This document shows, one piece after another, positions 25,416 through 33,781 of a DNA stretch of 34,670 bases. Each line of letters begins with the position of its first letter. Position 1 is the stretch's first letter. Origin of the DNA: an uncultured Verrucomicrobiota bacterium (GTDB taxonomy: Bacteria; Verrucomicrobiota; Verrucomicrobiia; Verrucomicrobiales; Akkermansiaceae); contig CAJXYV010000011.1 in assembly GCA_913063525.1 (NCBI GenBank), positions 1-34,670 on the forward strand, given 5' to 3'. Made by a program: the position numbers and the translations under genes. The notes under the pieces are model-generated. The model was given only the letters and a program-made list of their open reading frames with translations, ran no database searches and was not told the DNA's origin.

Positions 25416-25492
25416 TGGTCGGGCTGGCGGGATTCGAACCCACGACCCCCTGCCCCCCAGGCAGGTGCGCTACCAGACTGCGCTACAGCCCG
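25416..25492 (-). tRNA. tRNA-Pro (anticodon GGG)
   Basis: Read on the minus strand, the sequence begins CGGGCTG and ends CAGCCCG, giving a perfect 7-bp acceptor stem followed by discriminator A and an encoded CCA (25418-25416). The D-arm TAGCGCAGTCTGGTAGCGCA, the anticodon stem CCTGC/GCAGG with loop CTGGGGG (anticodon GGG), and the T-arm GGTTCGAATCC are all present. It decodes CCC/CCU proline codons. Its 3' end faces the defence island, the usual orientation for tRNA-targeting integration, although no integrase is in the window. Confidence 0.97.
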
Positions 25493-25568
25493 TCACGTGA
25501 ACGGGTGGAGAAACAAACAGGGGAAATGCAGATTGGCAAGCACGGAAAATCATGGCATTGCCTCGGGC

Positions 25569-26612
25569 GTGAATCTTATCAAAACCGCCATCGTCGGGGC
25601 CAGCGGCTACACAGGGATGGAATTGCTCCGTCTGTTGCTCGTCCATCCGAATGTGGAACTCGTCGCAGCGACCTCGCGCCAAGAGGCGGGTAAGACGCTC
25701 GCCGCCGTCTTTCCGCGCTTCCGCAGTGCGGGGGGCGCGGGTCTGGCGTTTATCGAGCCCGACCCCGATGCGATCGCCGCCACAGGAGCGAAGGTTGCGT
25801 TTCTCGCGCTGCCACACGGCGTGGCGGCGGAAATCGCCCGTGCCTTGTTGGAGCGTGGCCTCAAAGTCATCGACCTCAGCGCGGACTTCCGCCTGCGCGA
25901 CCCTGCGGTTTACGAGGAATTTTACGATCACCCCCATCCCGCGCCCGACCTGCTGGCCGAGGCGGTTTACGGCTTGCCGGAAATCCGCACGCCGCAGATC
26001 CAAGCCGCGCGCCTAGTCGCTGCGCCGGGTTGTTACCCGACGAGTATTTTGCTGCCCTTGCTGCCGCTGCTGCGCGAAAACCTGCTCGATCCCGAGACGA
26101 TCGTCGCCAACTCGATGAGCGGTGTCAGCGGCGCGGGTCGCAAGGCGGATCTCAGCCTGCTGTTCTGCGAGTGCAACGAGAGCGCCCGCGCCTATGGCGT
26201 GCCGAAGCACCGCCACCTTTCCGAGATCGAACAAGAACTCAGCCACGCCGCGGGCGAAAAGGTTACCCTTTCGTTCATTCCTCACTTGATCCCCGTCAAC
26301 TCGGGGATCGTCACGACGACGACGGCCAAACTGCGCGACGGCATCACGCCCGAAGCGATCGGCGCAGCGCTCGATCACGCTTATGCTGGCGCGGCGTTTG
26401 TCCGTTTGCTCGGTCGCGGTGCTTGTGCCGACACAAAAAACGTCACTCGCACCAACTTCATCGACATCGGCTGGCAGCACGACCCGCGCACCGGCCGCGT
26501 CATCCTGATGAGTGCGGAAGACAACCTCGGCAAAGGCGCGGGCGGCCAAGCCGTGCAGTGTTTCAACCTGATGTTCGGCCTCTGCCCGACTGCGGGGTTG
26601 CAAAATTTTTAA
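25569..26612 (+). CDS. argC: N-acetyl-gamma-glutamyl-phosphate reductase
   Basis: The product, 347 residues from GTG 25569, catalyses the third step of arginine biosynthesis: NADPH-dependent reduction of N-acetylglutamyl phosphate to the semialdehyde. It shows the Rossmann start IVGASGYTGMELLRLL, the catalytic cysteine in APGCYPTS, and the conserved SGVSGAGRK and PKHRHLSEIEQ segments, plus the C-terminal EDNLGKGAGGQAVQ. Length is normal for ArgC. The GTG was chosen because upstream codons run into the region next to tRNA-Pro and match nothing in the family. argJ follows after 31 bases, so the two should be an operon and mark the core genome on this side. Confidence 0.96.
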   Translation: MNLIKTAIVGASGYTGMELLRLLLVHPNVELVAATSRQEAGKTLAAVFPRFRSAGGAGLAFIEPDPDAIAATGAKVAFLALPHGVAAEIARALLERGLKVIDLSADFRLRDPAVYEEFYDHPHPAPDLLAEAVYGLPEIRTPQIQAARLVAAPGCYPTSILLPLLPLLRENLLDPETIVANSMSGVSGAGRKADLSLLFCECNESARAYGVPKHRHLSEIEQELSHAAGEKVTLSFIPHLIPVNSGIVTTTTAKLRDGITPEAIGAALDHAYAGAAFVRLLGRGACADTKNVTRTNFIDIGWQHDPRTGRVILMSAEDNLGKGAGGQAVQCFNLMFGLCPTAGLQNF

Positions 26613-26643
26613 GCGCTGACACTCTCCGCTGTTTTTCTCTGTC

Positions 26644-27897
26644 ATGGACTTTCCAATCACGCGAATCAAAGGCGGCGTCGGCGCGCCGCAGGGCTTCCTG
26701 ACCAGCGCCGTCAGCTGCGGCATCAAAAACCCTGACAGCGATCGCCTCGATCTGGCGCTGATTTATTCGGAAAAGCGCTGCAGCTCGGCCGGTACCTTCA
26801 CCACCAACCGCGTCAAGGCGGCTCCCGTCCGCGTTTCCCAGACCCACCTCCGCAGAGGCGAACTGCGCGCCATCATCGCCAACTCGGGCAACGCCAATGC
26901 CTGCACCGGCGTCCAAGGCATCCGCGATGCCAACGCCATGTGCGACGCCGTGGCCAAGCCACTCAAAATCAATCGCTCGGAAATCGGCGTCGCCTCCACC
27001 GGTGTCATCGGCCTGCCGATGCCGATGATGCGCTTCGAGCCGAAATACAGCGAACTGCTCGCCGGTCTCGGCCCGAAAAACGGCTCGGATGTGGCCGCAG
27101 CCATCATCACCAGCGACACCCACGCCAAGGAAATCGCCATTTCCTTCGATCTCGGCGGCCACACCGTCCGTCTCGGTGGCTGTGTCAAGGGGGCGGGCAT
27201 GATTTCCCCCAGCATGGCCACCATGCTCTGCTTCATCACCACCGACGCTAATATTCCCAGCGGCTGCCTGCGCAAAGGCGTGCTCGAATGCGTCGAGGAA
27301 AGTTTCAACCGCATCACCATCGACGGCGACATGTCCACCAACGACACCGTCATCATGTTGGCCAACGGCGCTTCCGGGATGCCTTCCATTCGCCGCAATA
27401 GCGCCAACTGCAAACAATTCCGCCAAGCCCTCAACTGGCTGATGCTGGAACTCGCCAAGGCCGTCGTCCGCGATGGCGAGCGCGTCACCAAGTTTGTCAC
27501 CGTCAAAGTCGAAGGCGCTCGCACCTACCTCGACGCCAAAAAAGTCGCCGAAGCCGTCTGCAAATCCGCGCTCGTCAAATCGTCGTGGAACGGCGGCGAC
27601 CCTAACTGGGGCCGCATCATCCACGCCGTCGGCTACTCCCGCGCCCGCATCCGCGAAGAACTCGTCGATATCCACATCGGCGGCAAGGCCGCCTGCCTCG
27701 GCGGACTTCAAGCCACCACCCCCATGCAGGAATTGCGCGATGCCGTCTCCCACCCCGAGTTTGAAATTGTCATCAACCTCAACCAAGGCGACGCCGATTA
27801 CACCATGTACTCCAGCGATCTCTCGCCCGAGTACATCGACTTCAACCGCTCCGAGTACGCCTATTGGAAACAAGCCCGCAAAGACGGGCTGGTTTGA
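26644..27897 (+). CDS. argJ: Glutamate N-acetyltransferase / amino-acid acetyltransferase
   Basis: The 417-residue product is ArgJ, which recycles the acetyl group from N-acetylornithine to glutamate and in bifunctional forms also uses acetyl-CoA. It begins with the typical I-K-G-G-V-x-A-P-Q-G-F segment, has ANSGNANACTG, and contains the self-cleavage site KGAGMISPSMATML, where the protein is cut before the nucleophilic Thr to give alpha and beta chains. NGASG, GGDPNWGRI and the C-terminal DLSPEYI... are also present. The length is normal and ATG 26644 fits the family start. It is 31 bases downstream of argC. Confidence 0.97.
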   Translation: MDFPITRIKGGVGAPQGFLTSAVSCGIKNPDSDRLDLALIYSEKRCSSAGTFTTNRVKAAPVRVSQTHLRRGELRAIIANSGNANACTGVQGIRDANAMCDAVAKPLKINRSEIGVASTGVIGLPMPMMRFEPKYSELLAGLGPKNGSDVAAAIITSDTHAKEIAISFDLGGHTVRLGGCVKGAGMISPSMATMLCFITTDANIPSGCLRKGVLECVEESFNRITIDGDMSTNDTVIMLANGASGMPSIRRNSANCKQFRQALNWLMLELAKAVVRDGERVTKFVTVKVEGARTYLDAKKVAEAVCKSALVKSSWNGGDPNWGRIIHAVGYSRARIREELVDIHIGGKAACLGGLQATTPMQELRDAVSHPEFEIVINLNQGDADYTMYSSDLSPEYIDFNRSEYAYWKQARKDGLV

Positions 27898-27944
27898 GGC
27901 CCCTTGACGGCGGATCCGGCATCCACTACTCTCGTGAGTATTTC

Positions 27945-28070
27945 TTGAAGTGGCTGGAGGGGCTCGGTTGCAGGACTAAGCGCCGAAACAGGGCTGACGA
28001 ACTCTTGCGGCAGATGTCAGAATACCATTCCGGAAGACCCTTCACTCGGGATGAAATGAATGAGCGCTGA
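27945..28070 (+). CDS. Doubtful small basic ORF between argJ and gspG
   Basis: A 41-codon frame from TTG 27945, rich in Arg, Lys and Glu, ends at TGA 28070; the same frame is open back into argJ. There is no recognisable motif and no clear ribosome-binding site. It could be a remnant of a larger gene or chance coding in a 260-base gap. It is listed only because nothing else explains that gap. Confidence 0.2.
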   Translation: MKWLEGLGCRTKRRNRADELLRQMSEYHSGRPFTRDEMNER

Positions 28071-28160
28071 CGTCGTTAATCTAATTTCCCGACAATTTTT
28101 GCATCGCGTGGCGTTTTGATTCTTGAAAGGCTATCTCCAGACGCGAAACATCCATTCTTC

Positions 28161-28592
28161 ATGAAAATCAACCGCCCAAGCACCCACATCCGCCGCAACT
28201 CAGGTTTCACCCTGCTTGAAATCGTCATTGTCCTCGGCATCATCGCCGTGCTCATGGGCGGTTCGATTGCCCTTGTCGGCAAGATCAAGGACGGCGCCAA
28301 GCTCCAACGGGTGGGCGGCGACTTCAATGCCATCGGCTCGGCGCTGATGACTTATAAGATCAATGCCGGCAGCTATCCGACGACCGCCCAAGGCTTGAAG
28401 GCGCTGGTCACCAAGCCAGCAGGTGCCCGCAAATGGGTCCAGCTTTCCAAGGCCGAGCCGCTCGACCCCTGGGGCAATGACTACGGCTACGTGTTCCCCG
28501 GCAAAAAGGACAAATCCGAGTACGAACTGATCAGCAAGGGGCCGGACGGTCAGCTTAACACCGAAGATGATCTCAGCAGCCAAGACGAATAA
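28161..28592 (+). CDS. gspG: Type II secretion major pseudopilin GspG
   Basis: The 143-residue prepilin has a short basic leader and the prepilin-peptidase site G|FTLLEIVIVLGIIAVL, with the conserved Glu at +5 and a single hydrophobic helix. The globular part has the GspG signature YPTTAQGLKALV, then LDPWGNDYGYVFPG and the C-terminal calcium-binding loop SKGPDGQLNTEDD. It is exported through the inner membrane and polymerises into the T2SS pseudopilus. Start ATG 28161 gives a leader of normal length. Its end overlaps the next pseudopilin gene by 26 bases, beginning an unbroken gsp operon. Confidence 0.96.
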   Translation: MKINRPSTHIRRNSGFTLLEIVIVLGIIAVLMGGSIALVGKIKDGAKLQRVGGDFNAIGSALMTYKINAGSYPTTAQGLKALVTKPAGARKWVQLSKAEPLDPWGNDYGYVFPGKKDKSEYELISKGPDGQLNTEDDLSSQDE

Positions 28593-29127
28593 ATCGCGGC
28601 CTGGCTTTTCGCTGATCGAGATCGTCATGGTTCTCGCCATCATCGCCGTCATCATGGGTGGCGCGATTGGCATGATGGTTTATTCGTCGGGAGAGCGGAC
28701 CTTGCGCCGGGCATCGGCTGAAATCGAGTTGTTGGCCAAGCGTGCCCGCACCATCGCGATTCTTCACCAGACGCCCTACGCCCTCGAATTCAGCGAAGGC
28801 GTGGTCCGGCTGTTGCCGCTGGCTCAGGCGGGGCAGGATCTCAAAAAGGACCTCAGCCGCCGCCACATCGGTGCCGAACAGGAATCCGAAGCTAGCCCTG
28901 AAAGCCGCGTCTTGGATCTTCAGGAGAACCTGACGCTTTCCATCCGCCGTTGGAATTCAGAGGCATGGATCCCCATTGCCAAAAACGCCGTCCAAGTCTG
29001 GCGCTTCGATCCCGAGGGGCTTTGTGAACCCGTTAGCATTCGTCTGACCTTGGGCGATAGCTGGTCAGAGGACAAATACCACCCATTGACCGCCGCCATC
29101 AGCGAAAGCCAAATCGAAGCCCGATGA
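28567..29127 (+). CDS. gspH: T2SS minor pseudopilin, GspH-like
   Basis: A 186-residue prepilin-like protein with leader and cleavage site RPG|FSLIEIVMVLAIIAVIMGG, Glu at +5, and one N-terminal membrane helix. The rest is a beta-rich globular domain with no specific motif. The assignment to GspH rests on its position between gspG and gspI and on its size. GspH sits near the pseudopilus tip complex with I, J and K. It overlaps gspG by 26 bases and gspI by four. Confidence 0.8.
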   Translation: MISAAKTNKSRPGFSLIEIVMVLAIIAVIMGGAIGMMVYSSGERTLRRASAEIELLAKRARTIAILHQTPYALEFSEGVVRLLPLAQAGQDLKKDLSRRHIGAEQESEASPESRVLDLQENLTLSIRRWNSEAWIPIAKNAVQVWRFDPEGLCEPVSIRLTLGDSWSEDKYHPLTAAISESQIEAR

Positions 29128-29534
29128 TTCGTTCTGTCCATCACCCCAAACGCGGATTCCTTCTCCTTGAGATGGTTCTCGCGCTGGCGGTGTTTGGCAT
29201 CGCCGCCACCGGATTTGCCGTCGCGCTGCATCGCATGGCCGACACCGCGGGACTGGCCCAGCGCGAACTGCGGATCACCCGCGTGCTCGACAGCGCGCTC
29301 GACGAGACACTTTCCCTGCCGACTCTCGAAGAAGGCGTGACCCATTCCAAAGTCGGCGAAACCGAGATCGAGCTCGATACCACCATTAAGCTGCTCGACG
29401 ACCTGCAAAACGAGGATGGGCTGGCCCTGCAAAACATCTATCTGATCAAAGTCGATGCCAAGTGGTACGACGGCGGAGTGACCCAACAACGCTCGGCCGA
29501 GACCTGGCGCAACGCGAGCATGTACCAGCCATGA
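29124..29534 (+). CDS. gspI: T2SS minor pseudopilin, GspI-like
   Basis: The 136-residue product has a pseudopilin leader and helix, RG|FLLLEMVLALAVFGIAATG, with Glu at +5 and the Ala-rich helix typical of GspI. The globular part is small and acidic. GspI nucleates the pseudopilus tip with GspJ and GspK. The ATG at 29124 overlaps the stop of the previous gene, and its own stop overlaps the gspJ start by four bases. GspI is inferred from order and helix type. Confidence 0.78.
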   Translation: MIRSVHHPKRGFLLLEMVLALAVFGIAATGFAVALHRMADTAGLAQRELRITRVLDSALDETLSLPTLEEGVTHSKVGETEIELDTTIKLLDDLQNEDGLALQNIYLIKVDAKWYDGGVTQQRSAETWRNASMYQP

Positions 29535-30235
29535 TCACCGGTCCCGTCAAATCCCGGCCCCGTGGATTCACGCTACTTGAAGTCGTGATCGCCCTGGGCT
29601 TGTTGGCCTTGCTCGTCGGCATGGTTTTCAGCACGGCCCGCAGTTCGCTGGTGCTGGGCAATACCATCGTCGAGAGCCAGAACGAGGAAATGCTGCACCA
29701 AGCGTTCATTGAACTGCTGCAACAGCGGTTTTCCGCCCTGCCGGGCAATACCCGCTTTGACCTCAAAGCGCAGGATTCCGGCGCGCACTACCTCTCCGAC
29801 CTCACGCTGCAGAATGTCCCGCTCGGGTTCACTTGGGGTGGCCAGGCGCGCATCGCCAAGACCGTGCAATTGAGCACCGTAAAACGTCGCAGCGGCTACA
29901 TCGATGTTGTCCTGCGCTACTATGAAGACGAAATTCTCCCCGATTCCGCCGCCACCTTCGGGAAAAGCAGCATTGCCAGCAAAGAGCCGTTCGCCGAAAT
30001 CGTCCTGCTGACCGACGTCGCTTACTTTGAATGGCGGGTCCTCGATGGCCGTTCGATGGAGTGGGGCTACGACTGGGATCAGCAGGGACTGATGCCCTTG
30101 CAAGTGGAACTCACCCTCGCGGTCGGGGCCAAAGGCGAAGAAATCCGCCACGTCTTCTGGCTGCCGCCGAAGGTCGATCCCCAAGTCTTTATGCGGCAGA
30201 TGATGCAAAGCGCGCCTAACCCACCCGTTCCCTAG
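29531..30235 (+). CDS. gspJ: T2SS minor pseudopilin, GspJ-like
   Basis: The 234-residue product starts with a basic leader and the site RG|FTLLEVVIALGLLALLVGM, with the conserved +5 Glu. It has a globular domain of the size expected for GspJ, including a Tyr/Trp-rich region near residues 180-200. It is in the normal position before gspK and overlaps gspI by four bases. ATG 29531 is preferred over in-frame upstream codons because it puts the leader at a normal length. Confidence 0.83.
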   Translation: MITGPVKSRPRGFTLLEVVIALGLLALLVGMVFSTARSSLVLGNTIVESQNEEMLHQAFIELLQQRFSALPGNTRFDLKAQDSGAHYLSDLTLQNVPLGFTWGGQARIAKTVQLSTVKRRSGYIDVVLRYYEDEILPDSAATFGKSSIASKEPFAEIVLLTDVAYFEWRVLDGRSMEWGYDWDQQGLMPLQVELTLAVGAKGEEIRHVFWLPPKVDPQVFMRQMMQSAPNPPVP

Positions 30236-30237
30236 CA

Positions 30238-31197
30238 ATGAATTTTCCCACCGCAAAATCCCGATCCCGCGGCGCAGCGCTCATGGCGGTGCTGTGGTTG
30301 ATTGCGATTTTGTCGCTGGCCTGCATGGCCACGCTGCGGGTGATTTCCTTTGATATGGAGATCGCTTCGGCCAAGATCCACGGCTCGCGCGCCCGCCAAG
30401 CGGCTGAAATGGGCATCGCGATCGGCACCAGTCAGGCAGTGAAGCCTTCCGACCCCTTGCTCCACTATGCGAATGCAGAGCTGGGTGAAGGTTACGATGT
30501 TACGGTTGAGCCCGACTCGCTTCACAGCATCAACGCGATCCTTCTGAAAAACGACAAGGATCATCTCGTCACCATTTTCTGTAGCTGGGGGCTGGAGCCC
30601 GACGTGGCAGGAAAAATCGTCGATGCCCTCACCGACTGGGTGGACGCCGATGACGACGAATCCCTCAACGGCGCTGAAAAGAAATTCTATGAAGGCGAGG
30701 GTCGCATCAATCAGCCGTTCAATCGCCCTTTTTACAATATCGAAGAGATGGCCCTCGTCCGCGGCATGGATTTGGTCGAGGCCGTTCGCCCCGACTGGAG
30801 AAAGCACTTCACCGTCTGGGGCAGCGTCGCTTTGGATGTAAACTCGGCATCCGCTGAAATCATCGCCGAAGCGGCCGGCGTTCAGCCGAAAGATGCGGAG
30901 TTTATCCCCGAGCGGGTCAAAGGCCCAGACGGCCAGCTGCACACTGAGGATGACACCCCCTATCAACGCGGGGAGGTCCCAGGCATCGTCAGCCAATTGG
31001 GCATCGACCCGAACCGGCCCGATATTCAAGCTCGCTTTACCGCCATTGATCCCAACGATCCCACCGGTGCTGGCACCACTCGCATCGAAAGCATCGGCTA
31101 CACCGAAGGCGCGAAACACAAAATCACTGTCATCGTCCAAAATCGGTCTGCAAATCCGATCCGACTCCTCGAACGCACCGAAGAAATCATCCCGTGA
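30238..31197 (+). CDS. gspK: T2SS tip pseudopilin GspK-like
   Basis: This 319-residue protein has a pseudopilin-like N-terminus, SRG|AALMAVLWLIAILSLACM, that lacks the +5 Glu, as is usual for GspK. The large globular part contains DWVDADDDES followed by N-G-A-E, the calcium/metal-binding signature of GspK, and a second PDGQ-x-HTEDD loop like that of GspG. GspK caps the pseudopilus. It starts two bases after gspJ and overlaps gspL by four. Confidence 0.85.
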   Translation: MNFPTAKSRSRGAALMAVLWLIAILSLACMATLRVISFDMEIASAKIHGSRARQAAEMGIAIGTSQAVKPSDPLLHYANAELGEGYDVTVEPDSLHSINAILLKNDKDHLVTIFCSWGLEPDVAGKIVDALTDWVDADDDESLNGAEKKFYEGEGRINQPFNRPFYNIEEMALVRGMDLVEAVRPDWRKHFTVWGSVALDVNSASAEIIAEAAGVQPKDAEFIPERVKGPDGQLHTEDDTPYQRGEVPGIVSQLGIDPNRPDIQARFTAIDPNDPTGAGTTRIESIGYTEGAKHKITVIVQNRSANPIRLLERTEEIIP

Positions 31198-32441
31198 GCA
31201 AACCAACTGAAAACGTGTTACTTGTCCCCGGCGAATCTGGCTGGGAAATCTGGACCGGCCAGACCGACGCCGTGGCCTTCACCCTGCATGAGGCGACCGC
31301 GATCGAGCGGGCTGGCGATCTGAAAAATCTCCCCAGCGGCGATCTGCTGCTGCTCTTTCCCGTCAAGGCCATCACCGCCGTGCCGATGCACGTGACCAGC
31401 GATGACGATTCGCTGTTCACCGACCTCGCGGCGCTCCATGCCGAGCGTCTCGGGCTGCGCCCTGATCCGATGGCGGGGCAGCTGACGGACGTTTTTGTCA
31501 TCGCTCGGGAGGCGGAAAACACCGCGCTCGTTTCCATCCTGTTGCGGGCACCCGGCGAAGGCGACATGCCGCCGCGTGGCCCCAAGAGCTTCGACATTTC
31601 CGCCCGCGCCTATCCGCTCGATGGCGACTCGCTGGCGGTCTGGAAAGAATTTGGCCGCTGGGTGTTTGCGCTCTCTCACCAAGGGAAACTCGTTTACTGC
31701 CAAGCGACATCAGGAGTATCGACCAGCCCCGATGCGGCGCTGGCCCGCGAAGTCCGCTTGGCGCTGATGCAGCTCGGGATGCAAGGCATGGAGATCGAGC
31801 CCACGCGGATCGTGCTGTGGACCCGCAGCGAGGATCTGGACATTTCCGCGCTGAAGTCGGCGTTCCAGGCCACGGTGGAAGTTTCGCCGCGGCCCGCGCC
31901 CCTGCTGCCGAATCCCCTCAGCAAGCTTCTCCCCGCCGACGTCCGCGCCGCCCGCCGCGAGGCGCAAAAACGCCAAAACCTCATCATCGGTGCTGCCGCC
32001 GTCGCGGTGATCTACCTCGGCATCATCGGCTGGTTCGGCTACGGCCTGTGGCGCGACAAGGCGGAGATCAAAAAACTCCAGCAACTCACCGCCGCCGCCG
32101 CACCCGAGGGCGAGGCCTACGCCCTCCACGTCGCCAAGTGGGAAGAGCTCGCCCCCGCCATCGACCTCGCCCAGTCGCCGGTCGACATCCTCAGTCGGGT
32201 CGCGGCCTGCATCCCCCTCAATAGCGGCCTGCGTCTGGTTTCCGCCGAGATCAGCGCCGACGACATGAAGCTCAATGGCGAGGCCGCCCAGCTGCAGTCC
32301 GTCAATGCCTTCAGCCTGAATCTGAATAAAAACACCGACCTCGCCCGCTTCGAATGGCAGACCCCCGAGCCCACCCAGTCCACCCGCGGCTGGGAATTCC
32401 ACTTCGGCGGCCGCGTCCCCAATGCCGACGAGACACGTTGA
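31194..32441 (+). CDS. gspL: T2SS assembly protein GspL-like (PilM/PilN-type)
   Basis: The 415-residue product has a cytoplasmic N-terminal domain of about 260 residues with an actin-like, PilM-style strand-helix pattern. A single membrane helix follows (about residues 262-285, IIGAAAVAVIYLGIIGW). The periplasmic part of about 125 residues starts with a coiled coil. This is the architecture of GspL, which recruits the GspE ATPase to the inner-membrane platform. Sequence identity to proteobacterial GspL appears low, so the call rests on domain order and position after gspK. Start GTG 31194 overlaps the gspK stop. Confidence 0.75.
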   Translation: MSKPTENVLLVPGESGWEIWTGQTDAVAFTLHEATAIERAGDLKNLPSGDLLLLFPVKAITAVPMHVTSDDDSLFTDLAALHAERLGLRPDPMAGQLTDVFVIAREAENTALVSILLRAPGEGDMPPRGPKSFDISARAYPLDGDSLAVWKEFGRWVFALSHQGKLVYCQATSGVSTSPDAALAREVRLALMQLGMQGMEIEPTRIVLWTRSEDLDISALKSAFQATVEVSPRPAPLLPNPLSKLLPADVRAARREAQKRQNLIIGAAAVAVIYLGIIGWFGYGLWRDKAEIKKLQQLTAAAAPEGEAYALHVAKWEELAPAIDLAQSPVDILSRVAACIPLNSGLRLVSAEISADDMKLNGEAAQLQSVNAFSLNLNKNTDLARFEWQTPEPTQSTRGWEFHFGGRVPNADETR

Positions 32442-32537
32442 TTTTTCACCTCCACCGACAAATTATTCGCGCGACGGCATTATTCGGTCAGAAGTTGCTC
32501 GTCTCTCGTTCACTTTCCACGTTTCTTCTCCTTTTTC

Positions 32538-33065
32538 ATGTCCGCCCGTGAACAAAAACTCCTGATCGTCTTTGCCGTCGCGGGGCTCGTCGTCCATTAT
32601 TGGGCCATCACCGCGGCCATGGATTTCCGCGCTAAAATCGACCGCCAGCGCAGCGAGGCTCAGCAAAAACTCGCCACCGTCGAGACCTTCCGCGACAGCC
32701 GCGAAAAAGTCGCCGACGAGATGCAATGGCTCGTCGAACACGAGCCACAGCCCGCCGCCAACCAAGACGTCCAGACCCAGCTCCAGCAACTCGCCGAGGC
32801 GGAAGCCAAGGCCGCGGGCCTGACGATCAAGACTCAAAAGCCGCTGCCCACCGACACCACCGAGGGCAAACACTACCACCGCGCCAAGCTCCAGATCACC
32901 GTCAATGGCAAGGAGGACGCGCTTTATCGCTGGTTCGACCACCTCAACGTGCCGGATCAATTCCGCGTCGCCTCGCAGATCCGCTTGTCTCCCAATCCTC
33001 AGGACGACACCCAGATCGACTGCACCGCCACCGTCGAACAGTGGTTTGTTCCTTCCACCAACTAA
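32538..33065 (+). CDS. gspM: T2SS assembly protein GspM-like (PilO-type)
   Basis: The 175-residue product has one N-terminal membrane helix (about residues 9-26, LIVFAVAGLVVHYW), a charged coiled coil, and a C-terminal ferredoxin-like domain. That is the usual GspM/PilO plan. It pairs with GspL in the inner-membrane platform. The gap of 96 bases upstream holds no gene. The identification rests on topology and position. Confidence 0.72.
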   Translation: MSAREQKLLIVFAVAGLVVHYWAITAAMDFRAKIDRQRSEAQQKLATVETFRDSREKVADEMQWLVEHEPQPAANQDVQTQLQQLAEAEAKAAGLTIKTQKPLPTDTTEGKHYHRAKLQITVNGKEDALYRWFDHLNVPDQFRVASQIRLSPNPQDDTQIDCTATVEQWFVPSTN

Positions 33066-33077
33066 CCTGACATTCTC

Positions 33078-33749
33078 TTGCAACGCTCGGTCACCCATCT
33101 AGTCGCTCTGTCCCTCGCCCTCGTCGGCGTGGCGGCCGCAGACTTGCCGAAAAAAATGCCAGTGGTCCACTACAGCGGCTTGTGGAACAATTCGCCATTC
33201 ACCTCCAAGCCGCCTCCAGCCGAAGCGGGGCCAGAGGTTAACCCGCTCGAAGACTACGCCCTGATCGGCGTTTCACCCATCGGGGCCACCGGCCACCGCG
33301 TGACCCTGATCAACAAAAAAACCCCCGAAGAGCGCATCTTCGTCGATTCCAATAGCGACAAATCCAAGTTCAAGATCCTCAGCATCGCCCGCAAAGACGG
33401 CGATCCCAAGGGGACCACGGTCAAAATGTCAGCGGATGGCAAGATCGGCACCGTCGCCTACGATGACGCGCTGCTCGCCCTGGCCAGCGGCCCTGTCGCC
33501 AAACCCGCCGCCCCGGCCCAGCCCGGCCAAGTTCCGCAACCTGTGCCGCAGGCAGGCCAGCCCCAGCCCGTGCCCCAGCCTGGTGGCCAGGCCCAGCGCC
33601 AACCGCGGCCGCGCGTCGTCCCCGCCGCCGCCCCTCCTGCCAATGCCACCGTGCCCGGTCAACGCCCAGGCGCGCAGCCCACCCGCCAGGGCATGCAGCC
33701 CACCCGCCCAGGGCAATCGCTCACCCGCCCCAAGCCCCGCGGTAACTAA
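33078..33749 (+). CDS. Proline-rich periplasmic protein in the gspC/pilP position
   Basis: A 223-residue protein from TTG 33078 with a signal-peptide-like start (VALSLALVGVAAA). A small beta domain (about residues 55-130) includes ALIGVSPIGATGHRVTLIN, which recalls the homology region of GspC or PilP that contacts the secretin. The last 90 residues are Pro/Gln/Arg-rich with imperfect repeats of a PQPVPQ type and a TR-Q/P-G-M-Q-P type. Position directly before gspD supports a coupling role, but GspC normally has an N-terminal membrane anchor. I cannot name it firmly. Confidence 0.6.
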   Translation: MQRSVTHLVALSLALVGVAAADLPKKMPVVHYSGLWNNSPFTSKPPPAEAGPEVNPLEDYALIGVSPIGATGHRVTLINKKTPEERIFVDSNSDKSKFKILSIARKDGDPKGTTVKMSADGKIGTVAYDDALLALASGPVAKPAAPAQPGQVPQPVPQAGQPQPVPQPGGQAQRQPRPRVVPAAAPPANATVPGQRPGAQPTRQGMQPTRPGQSLTRPKPRGN

Positions 33750-33781
33750 TTCTTTCCAATCTCAACGTTCCTCGTTTCTCC

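Noticed and set aside
25337..25693. Plus-strand frame of 118 codons across tRNA-Pro
   Set aside because: Its core is the well-known spurious translation of the complement of a tRNA gene.
26563..27873. Long minus-strand frame (436 codons) opposite argJ
   Set aside because: The plus strand is unmistakable ArgJ; the opposite frame is a product of the GC-rich codon pattern.
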